Shown: positions 19,710 through 27,057 of the stretch, in pieces
Layout: every line of letters starts with the position of its first letter
Numbering within the stretch: position 1 is the first letter of the stretch
Origin: Proteromonas lacertae
Taxonomy: Eukaryota > Sar > Bigyra > Opalinata > Proteromonadidae
Length of the DNA: 27,057 nt
NCBI GenBank assembly: GCA_002245135.1
Contig: NGBS01000053.1
Span: forward strand, 1 to 27,057
Direction of reading: 5' to 3'
The notes under the pieces: model-generated
Seen by the model: only the letters and a program-made list of their open reading frames with translations
Database searches by the model: none
Told to the model about the DNA's origin: nothing
Translations under genes and position numbers: made by a program

Positions 19710-22088
19710 ATGGGTTGCACAGAATCAGCTGCTAGAGTGCACAATTTTGATAATATTGCAACTATAGATGTTAGTGATGATAACGTAAATAAAACTGTCA
19801 TATTAAATCATTCTCATGATAAACATAAAGTTGGAGCTAGAAATAAAAACAGAATAAAGAATACTGGTAATAGATATGAGAGTATTAGTAAAAATAAAGT
19901 TAAAGTTACAGATGATTTGATATATACAAGAGACATTGATAGTGTAAATTTTACAGCATCAAAAAATCAATTAACGCTTTTGAAAACTGAAGGTATAAAT
20001 ATATTGAATTATATTGAAATAGTAAGTACATCTACACCATGTCCTTCAGATCAAGTCAAATCGAAATTGGATTTTGATGTAGTAGATTTAACACAACCAA
20101 ATGTGCAATTGATACATTTTATTACTGATGAGATTACCATACATAATGGAAATCCTAAGAAAAGCATTAAAGTACAATGTAATTTAGATAGATATAGTTT
20201 ATCCAACTTAAATAACTCTAAATTAATAGGCGACAATGAATCAACTATTGGAATTATAACAACTACAACTGATTCTATTACTACTGTATCACCAGAATCT
20301 TCTACACCATCAATTAATAAATCTACATGTGAAGAATTTGAAGAGATAATAAAAGAATATATGAAATTAGAAGGACAGACAGTAAGTTGTTCAAAATGCA
20401 AACGAAAAAAACTAAGAACTAGTATTTATAAAATTAATAAAACATCCTATATATGTAAAAAATGTATAATAGTTAATAATATATCTATAAATGATGTGGA
20501 ATTTTATAATGAAAGTAAGATATTGAACTATAAAATGAAATGTAATAACTGTGAGAAAGATGTTCCTCGTATTGAATTTATTAGACGTAAAGAAGATGGA
20601 GATGATGCAAATTGTTTTGAAGAGAGATCTGCATGTAAGAAATGTTATTTAAGAGTTAAATTATATACTTATTTATTCTTAAATTCATCTTTTTACCCAA
20701 TAAATAGCTATAATATAAAAAAGAATATAGAAAAATGTAATAAAGACAAATGGAGTGAATATTACAACATCAAATGCATATGTGTTAAATGTAATAAAAA
20801 ATTATCAATTACTAATTGTCTGATAAACCAAAATGATAAGATTATTTGTGATGATTGTTCGCTAAAAGATTTACCAGAAATAGAAGATGTATGTAATAAG
20901 AAAATAAGGCTTACTAAAAGTGAAGGAGATAAATATTGTAAAGGTTATTTTGATCATTATATAGATAGATGGTATTTTTATTCAAAGAATATAAAAGGAG
21001 ATATAGTAGAAGAAGAATCATGCCAATTATGTAGAAATATGAAAAAATTGAAAGAGAGATGGGAAGACAAGTGTAGTAGTGGTAGTAATATAATAGTAAA
21101 AGAGAGAAAAACATCATATGAAGAGAAGAAAAATGATAATGAAAGTGTCATTGAAAATCCTGAAATTAAATGCAAAATTGAAACATCAAAAGAAAGAAAT
21201 TATCATTACAAATATGAATGTAAAAATGATGATAATATAGGATGTTGTTCAAAACATTTATGTGGAAATGATATGGATAATGGGGATAAAATATTCATTA
21301 AACGAAAACATACATCTAATGATGGAGATTTAGGTAATAAACGAGGTAAAACAGATGAAAACTATAATAATAATGATGGTGATAATGGTGGAGATAATGG
21401 AGATGATGATGATAGAGAAGATCCATTACCATCTCCATCTCCATCTCCAACACCTTATGATAGAACAGATAGTCTGAATTGTGATAAATGTAATAGTACT
21501 ATTGAAGGTGATAGAAAGCATATAATATGTGAAAAATGCTTTTCAGATATTAGATCTGCTAATACTAGTTCTACTGTTTCACCTTTATCAGGAAGAAGAA
21601 TAATGTCAAGAGATAGTCCTCCCATTCAATCTAAGAGTAATGAGTCATTATCTGTATATAGTGACGATAGTGGTCTATTGAATATACCTCCACCAAAAGA
21701 TGCATATGAGATATATATCGAAATAGAAAAAGAAGAAGTACAATGTAGTGAATGTAAAATGCATATATCAAAATCTCAATGTTTAATAAATAGAGACTTT
21801 AAATTGAAATGTAGAAAGTGTATAGAAAGAATGGATAAAACAAAAACAAAAGAAATGGAATTTTGCTATTATGATGGATATATTATATCTAAAAAATGCA
21901 AAAATTGTAAAAAAGAATATCCTTTATATCATTTTATTAAAAGAAAAGAAAAAAACAAAGAAGGATATAAAAAAGAAGATTTCGAAATAGTAGATACATG
22001 TGCAAAATGTAGATACAGAAAGAATAAATCATCAAAAAAGAAAAGGAGAATATATTTGATATACCTCCTTATTATTATGAAAATATAG
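19710..22088 (+). CDS. Cys-module paralogue with lipid-anchor N-terminus, frameshifted near its end
   Basis: The frame from ATG 19710 encodes 792 aa. MGCTES fits the N-myristoylation signal (Gly2, Ser6), with Cys3 available for palmitoylation, so the protein is predicted to sit on membranes; this follows from the motif only. Next come block B (about 52-169), a Thr/Ser linker, a divergent Cys module (about 208-455), a Lys/Glu linker, an acidic segment ending PSPSPSPTP (about 551-587), a CDKC...CEKC pair, and the start of a module nearly identical to module 1 of the upstream gene. An A-run of six at 22034-22039 replaces seven in the sister copy (17079-17085); the frame then changes and stops at 22088. 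The original frame would run to TGA at 22424-22426 (905 aa). There is no kinase domain. The indel may be a real mutation or a homopolymer assembly error. Confidence 0.8.
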   Translation: MGCTESAARVHNFDNIATIDVSDDNVNKTVILNHSHDKHKVGARNKNRIKNTGNRYESISKNKVKVTDDLIYTRDIDSVNFTASKNQLTLLKTEGINILNYIEIVSTSTPCPSDQVKSKLDFDVVDLTQPNVQLIHFITDEITIHNGNPKKSIKVQCNLDRYSLSNLNNSKLIGDNESTIGIITTTTDSITTVSPESSTPSINKSTCEEFEEIIKEYMKLEGQTVSCSKCKRKKLRTSIYKINKTSYICKKCIIVNNISINDVEFYNESKILNYKMKCNNCEKDVPRIEFIRRKEDGDDANCFEERSACKKCYLRVKLYTYLFLNSSFYPINSYNIKKNIEKCNKDKWSEYYNIKCICVKCNKKLSITNCLINQNDKIICDDCSLKDLPEIEDVCNKKIRLTKSEGDKYCKGYFDHYIDRWYFYSKNIKGDIVEEESCQLCRNMKKLKERWEDKCSSGSNIIVKERKTSYEEKKNDNESVIENPEIKCKIETSKERNYHYKYECKNDDNIGCCSKHLCGNDMDNGDKIFIKRKHTSNDGDLGNKRGKTDENYNNNDGDNGGDNGDDDDREDPLPSPSPSPTPYDRTDSLNCDKCNSTIEGDRKHIICEKCFSDIRSANTSSTVSPLSGRRIMSRDSPPIQSKSNESLSVYSDDSGLLNIPPPKDAYEIYIEIEKEEVQCSECKMHISKSQCLINRDFKLKCRKCIERMDKTKTKEMEFCYYDGYIISKKCKNCKKEYPLYHFIKRKEKNKEGYKKEDFEIVDTCAKCRYRKNKSSKKKRRIYLIYLLIIMKI
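20330..21075 (+). other. Divergent Cys-knuckle module in the paralogue
   Basis: The Cys pairs occur in the same order as in the other modules: VSCSKCKRKK, YICKKCIIV, CNNCEKDVPRIEFIRRKE, SACKKCYLR, CVCVKC-like CICVKCNKK, ICDDCSLK, a KSEGDKYCKGYFDHYID stretch that replaces TTPCxG...HYVP, and CQLCRNMKK. It is the most diverged of the four copies in the window. Confidence 0.7.
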
Positions 22089-22403
22089 ATCGATTTGAAT
22101 ATTTAGATGATGATGAAAAGAAATTAGAAGAATATAAAAAGATAACAAATAATTGTTTTATATGTAATGAAAAAAAATCAGTAATTGAAGGAATATCAAA
22201 TGGAACTGACTTTTATTGTAATGAATGTATAAAGGAATTTCCAGATATGATTAATTTTGAACAGTTTGAGAAAATAAGAACTAAAACAACTCCATGTGAA
22301 GGTGATGTTTATTGTGAATATAGATTACATCATTATGTTCCTTCATTCTATACTTATAAAACCACAAAAGAAGGTAAGAATCATTGTTACTTCTGTAAAT
22401 CGC
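21558..22403 (+). repeat. Block A, second copy (Cys module plus Ser-rich linker)
   Basis: Nearly identical in DNA to 16608-17430 of the upstream gene, from the LSGRR linker through the Cys module to CYFCKS. Differences include the single-base loss in the A-run and a 9-bp in-frame addition near 22262. The identity at silent sites indicates a recent duplication or gene conversion. Confidence 0.9.
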
Positions 22404-22426
22404 TTAAATCTTTAAGCAATGAATGA
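22040..22426 (+). pseudogene. Out-of-frame tail of the paralogue
   Basis: After the A-run the coding sequence of the last Cys module continues intact in a different frame (matching ENIFDIPPYYYENIDRFEYL to NHCYFCKS) and closes with TGA at 22424-22426. No other break is visible, so the frameshift is either very recent or a sequence error. Confidence 0.75.
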
Positions 22427-22439
22427 TGTATAGCATGAT

Positions 22440-22519
22440 GGTATTAAATATGATAGTATTAGTAAAAATAAAGTTAAAGATGATTTGATATATACTAGAC
22501 ACTTTGATAGTGTAAATTA
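22440..22519 (+). repeat. Truncated third copy of block B
   Basis: About 80 bp match the first part of block B (GATAGTATTAGTAAAAATAA..., then TTTGATAGTGTAAATT) directly downstream of the paralogue's stop, after which similarity ends. In the upstream gene, block B also directly follows block A, so this is a remnant of the same A-B order. Confidence 0.85.
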
Positions 22520-22904
22520 TATTTAAATAAATGCTTATAACTTACCTAAATTAATAACTGTATTTTAATTTTCATTATTATTTTATCTTCCAAATAGATT
22601 TCGTACATATTTAACAACTATAATATAATGATTTAGATATGAATATGCAAATATAATTACTGATAGAATATTTAACCAAATCCTACTGATGTTGGGTGCT
22701 TTAAACAATCATTGATGATGTATTGTATTTAAATTACAAAATATGTTCAAATTTGAAAGAGAATAAGCATGTCTATTTCAATCAACATAAAATATTATTT
22801 GATATTAAATTCTGATATATAGTTTGATTAATTATGGTATTGACTGATGTTAATCTTCCTTATAATAAATCTAACCAAATTATTTATTGATTGAGTTTGA
22901 CTGT
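22520..22904. other. Intergenic DNA between the paralogue and the hAT element
   Basis: About 385 bp of AT-rich sequence. I see no reading frame, RNA gene or repeat in it. Confidence 0.5.
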
Positions 22905-22912
22905 ATTTGTTT
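22905..22912 (+). repeat. hAT target-site duplication, left copy
   Basis: ATTTGTTT, matching 25164-25171 exactly. Eight bases is the standard hAT duplication length, and this fixes the element boundaries. Confidence 0.95.
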
Positions 22913-25163
22913 CAGTGCTGTATAGAATGGTAGACCAATGGTCAATGGTCAAAAACCATCGATTTTTTTTGACCATCGGTCAGTCAAGCTTCAAACTTTT
23001 CTAATTTTAATACTATATTTAAACAAACAAATATAATCAATCAATAATGCTTTCAAAGTAATTAATAGTTTATTTGTTCATGCTTATAATTAACTTCATT
23101 TCTAAATGTTTTGGAGAGATACTTGATCTGTGTATGGAACTCAGAAAACCAGCGTTACTAAATACACGTTCTACCTCACTAGAACTACATTGTGATGATA
23201 GAAACATCTGTGCAACTGTGAATATTGTTGGAAAAGACGGTTTAAGTCTTAACCAAATCTCTCCTATATTATCTGTGGTACTAAATCTTTCTTGATACAT
23301 AATGTAGTTGTCCACTTCGCTTTTTATAGTCTTTCTTTTTTTTGTTGGATTTTCATTTAATAAGTATTTATCAAGTTCATTTGTTGGAGTTTCTTCTAAT
23401 AATTCTTCTTCTTCTTTTTCATTTAAAGAATTTACTACTTCATATAACATACTGACAGCTTTATTATATTCACTATCATTAAACATTATTCTTCTAGTAA
23501 GAAAGGGTTTCACCCTTAAATCCAACAAGCAGCAGAGCAATATAATGTTGTTACTATCATCATTTATAGTTTCAATTCTAGAAAGAATATCACTTTTAAT
23601 ATCTTCACAATATTTCTTTATCTTTTCGGGATAATTAAACTTCATTTCATGATAAACTTGTTTACATTTCAACATCGCCATTCCACATGTAACAGTTCTG
23701 CTCTCCAAAAATAATGTCAACTGATAAAAAGGATTTAGAATATCTATGAGGTTTTGTAACACTTCATATTCTACTGCATTTTTATTACAATATTCCAACA
23801 AACTGTCATCACATTCAAATCCAAGTTTCTTCTTTTTCATTTCATTATCGTAGTATTCAAATAAAATTTTCTTATGATTATCTACAGCTTGTAACATAAT
23901 AAACATAGAATTCCATCTTGTAACCGTCAAAGTAGGAATATTTATATTAAATTTGGACTTATTTGATGGTTTTCGTAATTCTTTTCCTAAATTTTCAAAA
24001 TAACTTACCACTGCTTGGATTTGTTCATTTATCGAGTTGTTAAGAGAAAGCTGAAGGGAGTTTTCGAAACACTTAATTATAGGTATTTCTAATATTCTTA
24101 TTGTTTTCAATACATTTTTGGCATTATCACATGTAACACTAATTACCTCTACATTGAATTGTTCAATAATTTCCTTTAGTTCACCTGATAAAGTTAATGC
24201 TGTTTCATTATCAACTTTTCTAACAGCTAATAGTCTTGTAATAACATTAAAATAATTATTAATATAGCTACATGACACTCCAAAGTATTGATCTCCTTTT
24301 TCGCTTTTCCATCCATCTATTTCTAACGCTACTCTTCTTCTATTTAATTCTCGTTTCAACTTGTTAAGGATTTCTTCGTAGCTGTTTTCTAAGTACGTGA
24401 TGTAGTTGAATCTTCTAGGGCAGTCATATTTATGTGACTTGCAGAAATTGCGAAAATTAATTGAGTCTAAAATTGTGCTTGATACTCCATCATTTGTTAT
24501 CGTATTAAAAAAATTTCTTGATATTTCTGGATTGTTTATTCTCCCAATTACTGTTTCGCTGAAGTTATGACAACTGATTACATGTCCTTTAATAGCTTTT
24601 CCATTTGACGACAAGCACTTGTAACGTTTGGAGCACAGACAGCATACACACTGATCTGTGCCCCTAATTTTAAAAAATAAGACCAATAGCTCTTGGTATA
24701 CTTGAAATCGAGACAACATAGGCTATCTTTCATATTGAGCACTTCATTACAAGTTCCTGCTGGAAATTTTGGAGATTCCCTATACATAATAGATTTATAT
24801 TATACATTCTTATTGTTTTCAAAGAAAATGAAAATGGTTTGACAAGCCAAAATGATTTTTTAAAAGTTTAAATTCATTGTTACATATTTAATATATTCAA
24901 ATATACTATTGTAAGTATTTATTTAGCAATAAATAACTAAAACATATTTTTAACAAAAAAAAGATAAATTGACCAATGGTCAAAATGGTTTTTTTTTAAA
25001 AATATATATATTGGTTAAAAAATAGTTTATATGATAGATTTTAAGAAAGAAATCACCCTGTATGTAGAAGGTCAAGTAATAGCACCTAAAGGTCACTGAA
25101 CGGTCAATGACCAATAGACCAGCAATTCAACCAACTGGTCATTGACCATTTTATACATCACTG
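22913..25163 (-). mobile_element. Full-length hAT DNA transposon
   Basis: A 2,251-bp element. The terminal inverted repeats are CAGTGCTGTATAGAATGGT (22913-22931) and, in reverse complement at 25145-25163, CAGTGATGTATAAAATGGT: 17 of 19 identical and starting with the CAGTG typical of hAT elements. An exact 8-bp target duplication, ATTTGTTT, lies at 22905-22912 and 25164-25171. Inside the ends are several GGTCAATGACC-like motifs. The transposase gene is open throughout. Perfect target duplication, matching ends and an uninterrupted gene suggest a recent insertion that may still be autonomous. It landed about 80 bp from the 3' end of the 5S rRNA gene. Confidence 0.95.
23070..24787 (-). CDS. hAT transposase, two exons
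   Basis: Exon 1 is 24787-24702 (ATG at 24787), with a 38-nt GTAT...TTAG intron at 24664-24701. Exon 2 is 24663-23070. Product 559 aa. A BED-type zinc finger lies at about 36-61 (C-x2-C, then H-x4-H). The RNase H-like core shows EIDGWKS (Asp about 145) and TCDNAKN (Asp about 208), the first two catalytic acids; the third, a Glu, I cannot place surely. TRWNSMF lies in the core, and the C-terminal hAT dimerisation region includes FLSSQCSSSEVERVFSNAG. The enzyme cuts and pastes the element, leaving 8-bp duplications. An unspliced frame starting inside the intron (MLSRFQVYQELL) is also open but less likely, because the intron matches the host class and exon 1 joins in frame just before the zinc finger. 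Confidence 0.93.
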
Positions 25164-25171
25164 ATTTGTTT
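25164..25171 (+). repeat. hAT target-site duplication, right copy
   Basis: ATTTGTTT, the partner of 22905-22912. Confidence 0.95.
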
Positions 25172-25244
25172 GTGTTATTTTATTGTTCCTATACCTTCTC
25201 AGTATCATAATAAAAGGAAAGAAAAAGAAATAAGCAAAAAGAAT

Positions 25245-25249
25245 AAAAA
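25245..25249 (-). terminator. RNA polymerase III T-run terminator of 5S
   Basis: Five Ts on the transcribed strand begin directly after the 3' end of the 5S gene, and a second T5 lies at 25236-25240 as a possible backup. Confidence 0.8.
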
Positions 25250-25365
25250 GAATCGTTACTATGACTTCGCACAGAGTCCCCCACTGTACTACTATCATAG
25301 CTCGTACAATCTTAACTTCGCAGTTCTGATGGGATGCGGTGCTTTATTGTAGATATGAACGATTC
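25250..25365 (-). rRNA. 5S ribosomal RNA gene
   Basis: The minus strand reads as a eukaryotic 5S rRNA of about 116 nt. It contains the conserved run CGCATCCCATCAGAACTGCG, followed by AAGTTAAG (loop B/helix III and internal control region), then GTAGTACAGTGGGGGACTCT and GCGAAGTC. The ends pair perfectly over eight bases: 5' GAATCGTT at 25365-25358 with AACGATTC ending at 25250 (helix I). RNA polymerase III would transcribe it from internal promoter boxes, and the RNA goes to the large ribosomal subunit. It is a single copy here, not a tandem array, with the hAT element just beyond its 3' end. Confidence 0.93.
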
Positions 25366-25371
25366 TGATTA

Positions 25372-25822
25372 TTTTTTCACTCATTTTTCTGATATATCAC
25401 TCTCTCTTTTATAATTTCTTATAAACAATTAATGTCATTCTAATAATGTTATAATAAAAGAAAATATACTATATATCAATCTATTCATGTTATTATATTA
25501 TTATCTATGCTTAATGATGATTTAAATAGAAAAAATGAAAAATGATGAAAGAAACGGCTAAATATTTATAAATATAAAGCATTTTTGTGAAATTGATGTG
25601 TAAATGATATATTGTGGTGAAAATTAATATATAATACTGAAGTATGATAATAATTTTATTTATATAGATAAAATAAATGAGGAAATAACTTGATTGCAAA
25701 TCTTTTTCAGAGCGGAACAACCTGATGGTGTTATAGAGATGTAGAAAATAGTATAAATTTAGAAATGATGTGATTGAGCATAATTGTGATGATTTGTTGA
25801 AAATGTGAATTTGTGTAAGATA
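25372..25822. other. Intergenic DNA between 5S and the inverted repeat
   Basis: About 450 bp. It contains the upstream flank of the 5S gene and AT-rich sequence. The frames present are short and without recognisable content. A decayed 5' part of the gene copy in the left repeat arm may lie near 25710-25820, but I cannot trace it. Confidence 0.4.
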
Positions 25823-26225
25823 AAATGAGTTTAAAGAAATAAAGATGTGATATTTGATTTATGAATGTTATTATTCCGATTATTTATATGATGATGTAAG
25901 ACAAGTGAATATAGAAAAAGTGATTAACAATAGTCTTGATTTGAAAGTTTCAAATATCTTAATATCTAAGAAGATGTAGTAGATTATTTGAGGATGATAT
26001 TATCTCTAGATTTGTATGTATTGAAAAATAAAAGTTATTATTTGATGAATTATTGTAATGATATTGTTATGTGAAATAGAAGTGTGATAATTTTGTAATT
26101 AAATGAAATACTCAATTGAAAGATTAATAGAAATGGTTATTGTTAATATTATAATATGATTTTATGTTTTATGATGATGGTTAAAAAGGAGGAGAAAGAA
26201 AAAATAGTTAGAATATATATTATTT
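25823..26225 (+). repeat. Left arm of an inverted duplication
   Basis: The reverse complement of this arm matches about 26540-26917, with moderate divergence and small indels. The best stretches are around CTCAATTGAAAGATTAATAG, AATGGTTATTGTTAATATTA and GATGTAGTAGATTAT. The plus-strand frame near 25918-25980 (NIEKVINNSLDLKVSNILIS) is the decayed counterpart of DIEKQIKKYSLFESVKNLNV on the minus strand of the right arm. Confidence 0.8.
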
Positions 26226-26539
26226 ACATATTTTAAACCGTTTAATAAAATAAAACTCTATTAAACCTTCATTGTATATTTGTTTGTATTGTTTTCTTGT
26301 GTATAAGATGTTAAAAATATTGTAATAGAAGAATAATGAAAGATTAATTGTTTCTATACAAATATACAACACACATAAAATATTAATTATATAAATAAAA
26401 TATAAAACTTTTCTCTCATCATTCTCTATTATAATATAAAAATATTCCAATCATAATCCAATTTCCATATATACATATTAATCACTTACATAACTTATAT
26501 TAAATATTATTCAAACTAATTTCAATGGCAATTCTGTAA

Positions 26540-26917
26540 GGATTATTTATATCAACTACTTTTTCATTCTACTCTTCTTTAACCTTTTTAACCATCATCA
26601 TAAACATAAAATCATATTATAATATTAACAATAACCATTTCTATTAATCTTTCAATTGAGTATTTAATCTAAATACAAAATAATCACACTTCTATTTCAC
26701 ATAAAAATATCACAACAATAATTCATCAAATAATACTTTTGTTTTTACAATACACACAAATCTAGAGATAATTATTCATCTTGGCATAATCTACTACATC
26801 TTCTTCTACATTAAGATTTTTTACACTTTCAAATAAAGAGTATTTCTTAATCTGTTTTTCTATATCATAGATATACTATTAATATATATCATCTTTATTT
26901 CTCTAAATCAACTTCAT
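26540..26917 (-). repeat. Right arm of an inverted duplication
   Basis: This is the partner of 25823-26225, with a spacer of about 314 nt (26226-26539) that shows only AT-rich sequence. It directly follows the stop codon of the membrane-protein gene at the right edge, so the arms correspond to the 3' flank of that gene. Confidence 0.8.
26762..26875 (-). other. Possible terminal exon or old coding tail
   Basis: A 37-codon frame preceded by AATAG (a host-type acceptor) reads YIYDIEKQIKKYSLFESVKN and then LNVEEDVVDYAKMNNYL before TAG. Its partial conservation in the left repeat arm suggests it was once coding. I find no GTAT donor that joins it in frame to the membrane-protein gene upstream, whose own frame stops first at 26919. 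Confidence 0.3.
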
Positions 26918-26918
26918 G

Positions 26919-27057
26919 TTAAATAAATTCTCTTTCTTGGCGAGATGTCTTTACAACAAGTTCTCTTCTGTTGATTATTGTATAACCAACTAAACTAATA
27001 ATAATCAAACTGCCAATAACTACACCAAAAGAAATACCAATTGCTTCTCCAGTCTTA
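26919..27057 (-). CDS. C-terminal end of a membrane protein (partial)
   Basis: The gene enters from the right edge and its last 45 codons are visible, ending at TAA (26921-26919). The sequence is a short polar lead (KTGEA), one strongly hydrophobic helix (IGISFGVVIGSLIIISLVGY) and a charged tail (NRRELVVKTSRQEREFI). This is the usual end of a single-pass type I membrane protein with an external N-terminal part, or the last helix of a multi-pass protein. The family cannot be told from this piece. Confidence 0.6.
   Translation of the reverse strand, partial: KTGEAIGISFGVVIGSLIIISLVGYTIINRRELVVKTSRQEREFI

Noticed and set aside
23070-24719. Transposase beginning MLSRFQVYQELL in a single exon
   Set aside because: The first codons lie partly within a host-type intron; the spliced form starts at 24787 and joins in frame just before the zinc finger.
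25170-25352. 60-codon plus-strand frame ending MGCGALL
   Set aside because: It lies across the 5S rRNA gene on the other strand; conserved 5S sequence and helix pairing explain the bases better.
26220-26450. 76-codon minus-strand frame
   Set aside because: It lies in the spacer of the inverted repeat, is low-complexity (Ile, Tyr, Phe, Asn) as expected from AT-rich DNA, and shows no domain.
1-27057. CRISPR array, prokaryotic operon or virus-derived element
   Set aside because: No regularly spaced repeats, no ribosome-binding sites, and no capsid, integrase or reverse transcriptase motifs were seen; the repeats present are explained by gene duplication, a foldback element and a hAT transposon.

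Overview
The window comes from a very A+T-rich nuclear genome of a microbial eukaryote. The evidence is a 21-exon gene for a Piezo mechanosensitive channel, a 5S rRNA gene, a hAT transposon, and genes cut by tiny spliceosomal introns. I derived 31 introns by keeping reading frames open: 20 in Piezo, 9 in an ankyrin gene, 1 in a kinase-like gene and 1 in the transposase. All are 28-53 nt, start with GTA(T) and end with TAG. Long frames end normally at TAA/TAG, so the nuclear code looks standard. I cannot name the lineage; an amoeboid or flagellate protist or an early-diverging fungus-like organism would all fit.

Layout. 1-900: decayed fragments of a protein kinase and an Hsp70. 1684-2320: a foldback (MITE-like) element that is almost one perfect palindrome. 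3087-5213 (+): a 600-aa coiled-coil/ankyrin protein in 10 exons. 5468-6379 (-): a type II membrane protein resembling a glycosyltransferase. 7105-15337 (-): a complete Piezo channel of about 2,510-2,524 aa, carrying a fibronectin type III domain directly after the cytosolic beam helix. 15338-15693: an intergenic region shared by divergent genes. 15694-18981 (+): a degenerate protein kinase domain fused to two cysteine-knuckle modules. 19710-22426 (+): a paralogue that has a myristoylation/palmitoylation-type N-terminus instead of the kinase, and a one-base frameshift in its last module. 22913-25163: a full-length hAT transposon with matching ends, a perfect 8-bp target duplication and a spliced 559-aa transposase. 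25250-25365 (-): a 5S rRNA gene. 25823-26917: an inverted duplication of the 3' end of a gene that enters from the right edge (26919-27057, -), whose product ends in a membrane helix and short tail.

How it fits together. Piezo would act in a membrane as a force-gated cation channel, and the added FN3 domain sits where it could couple the beam to a cytosolic partner. The two cysteine-module genes form a recently rearranged tandem family. The same blocks occur in a different order in each gene, a truncated third copy lies downstream, and both genes share an upstream block. The most novel material is the Piezo-FN3 architecture and this kinase/lipid-anchor paralogue pair with its repeated Cys module, which I do not recognise as a named domain family.
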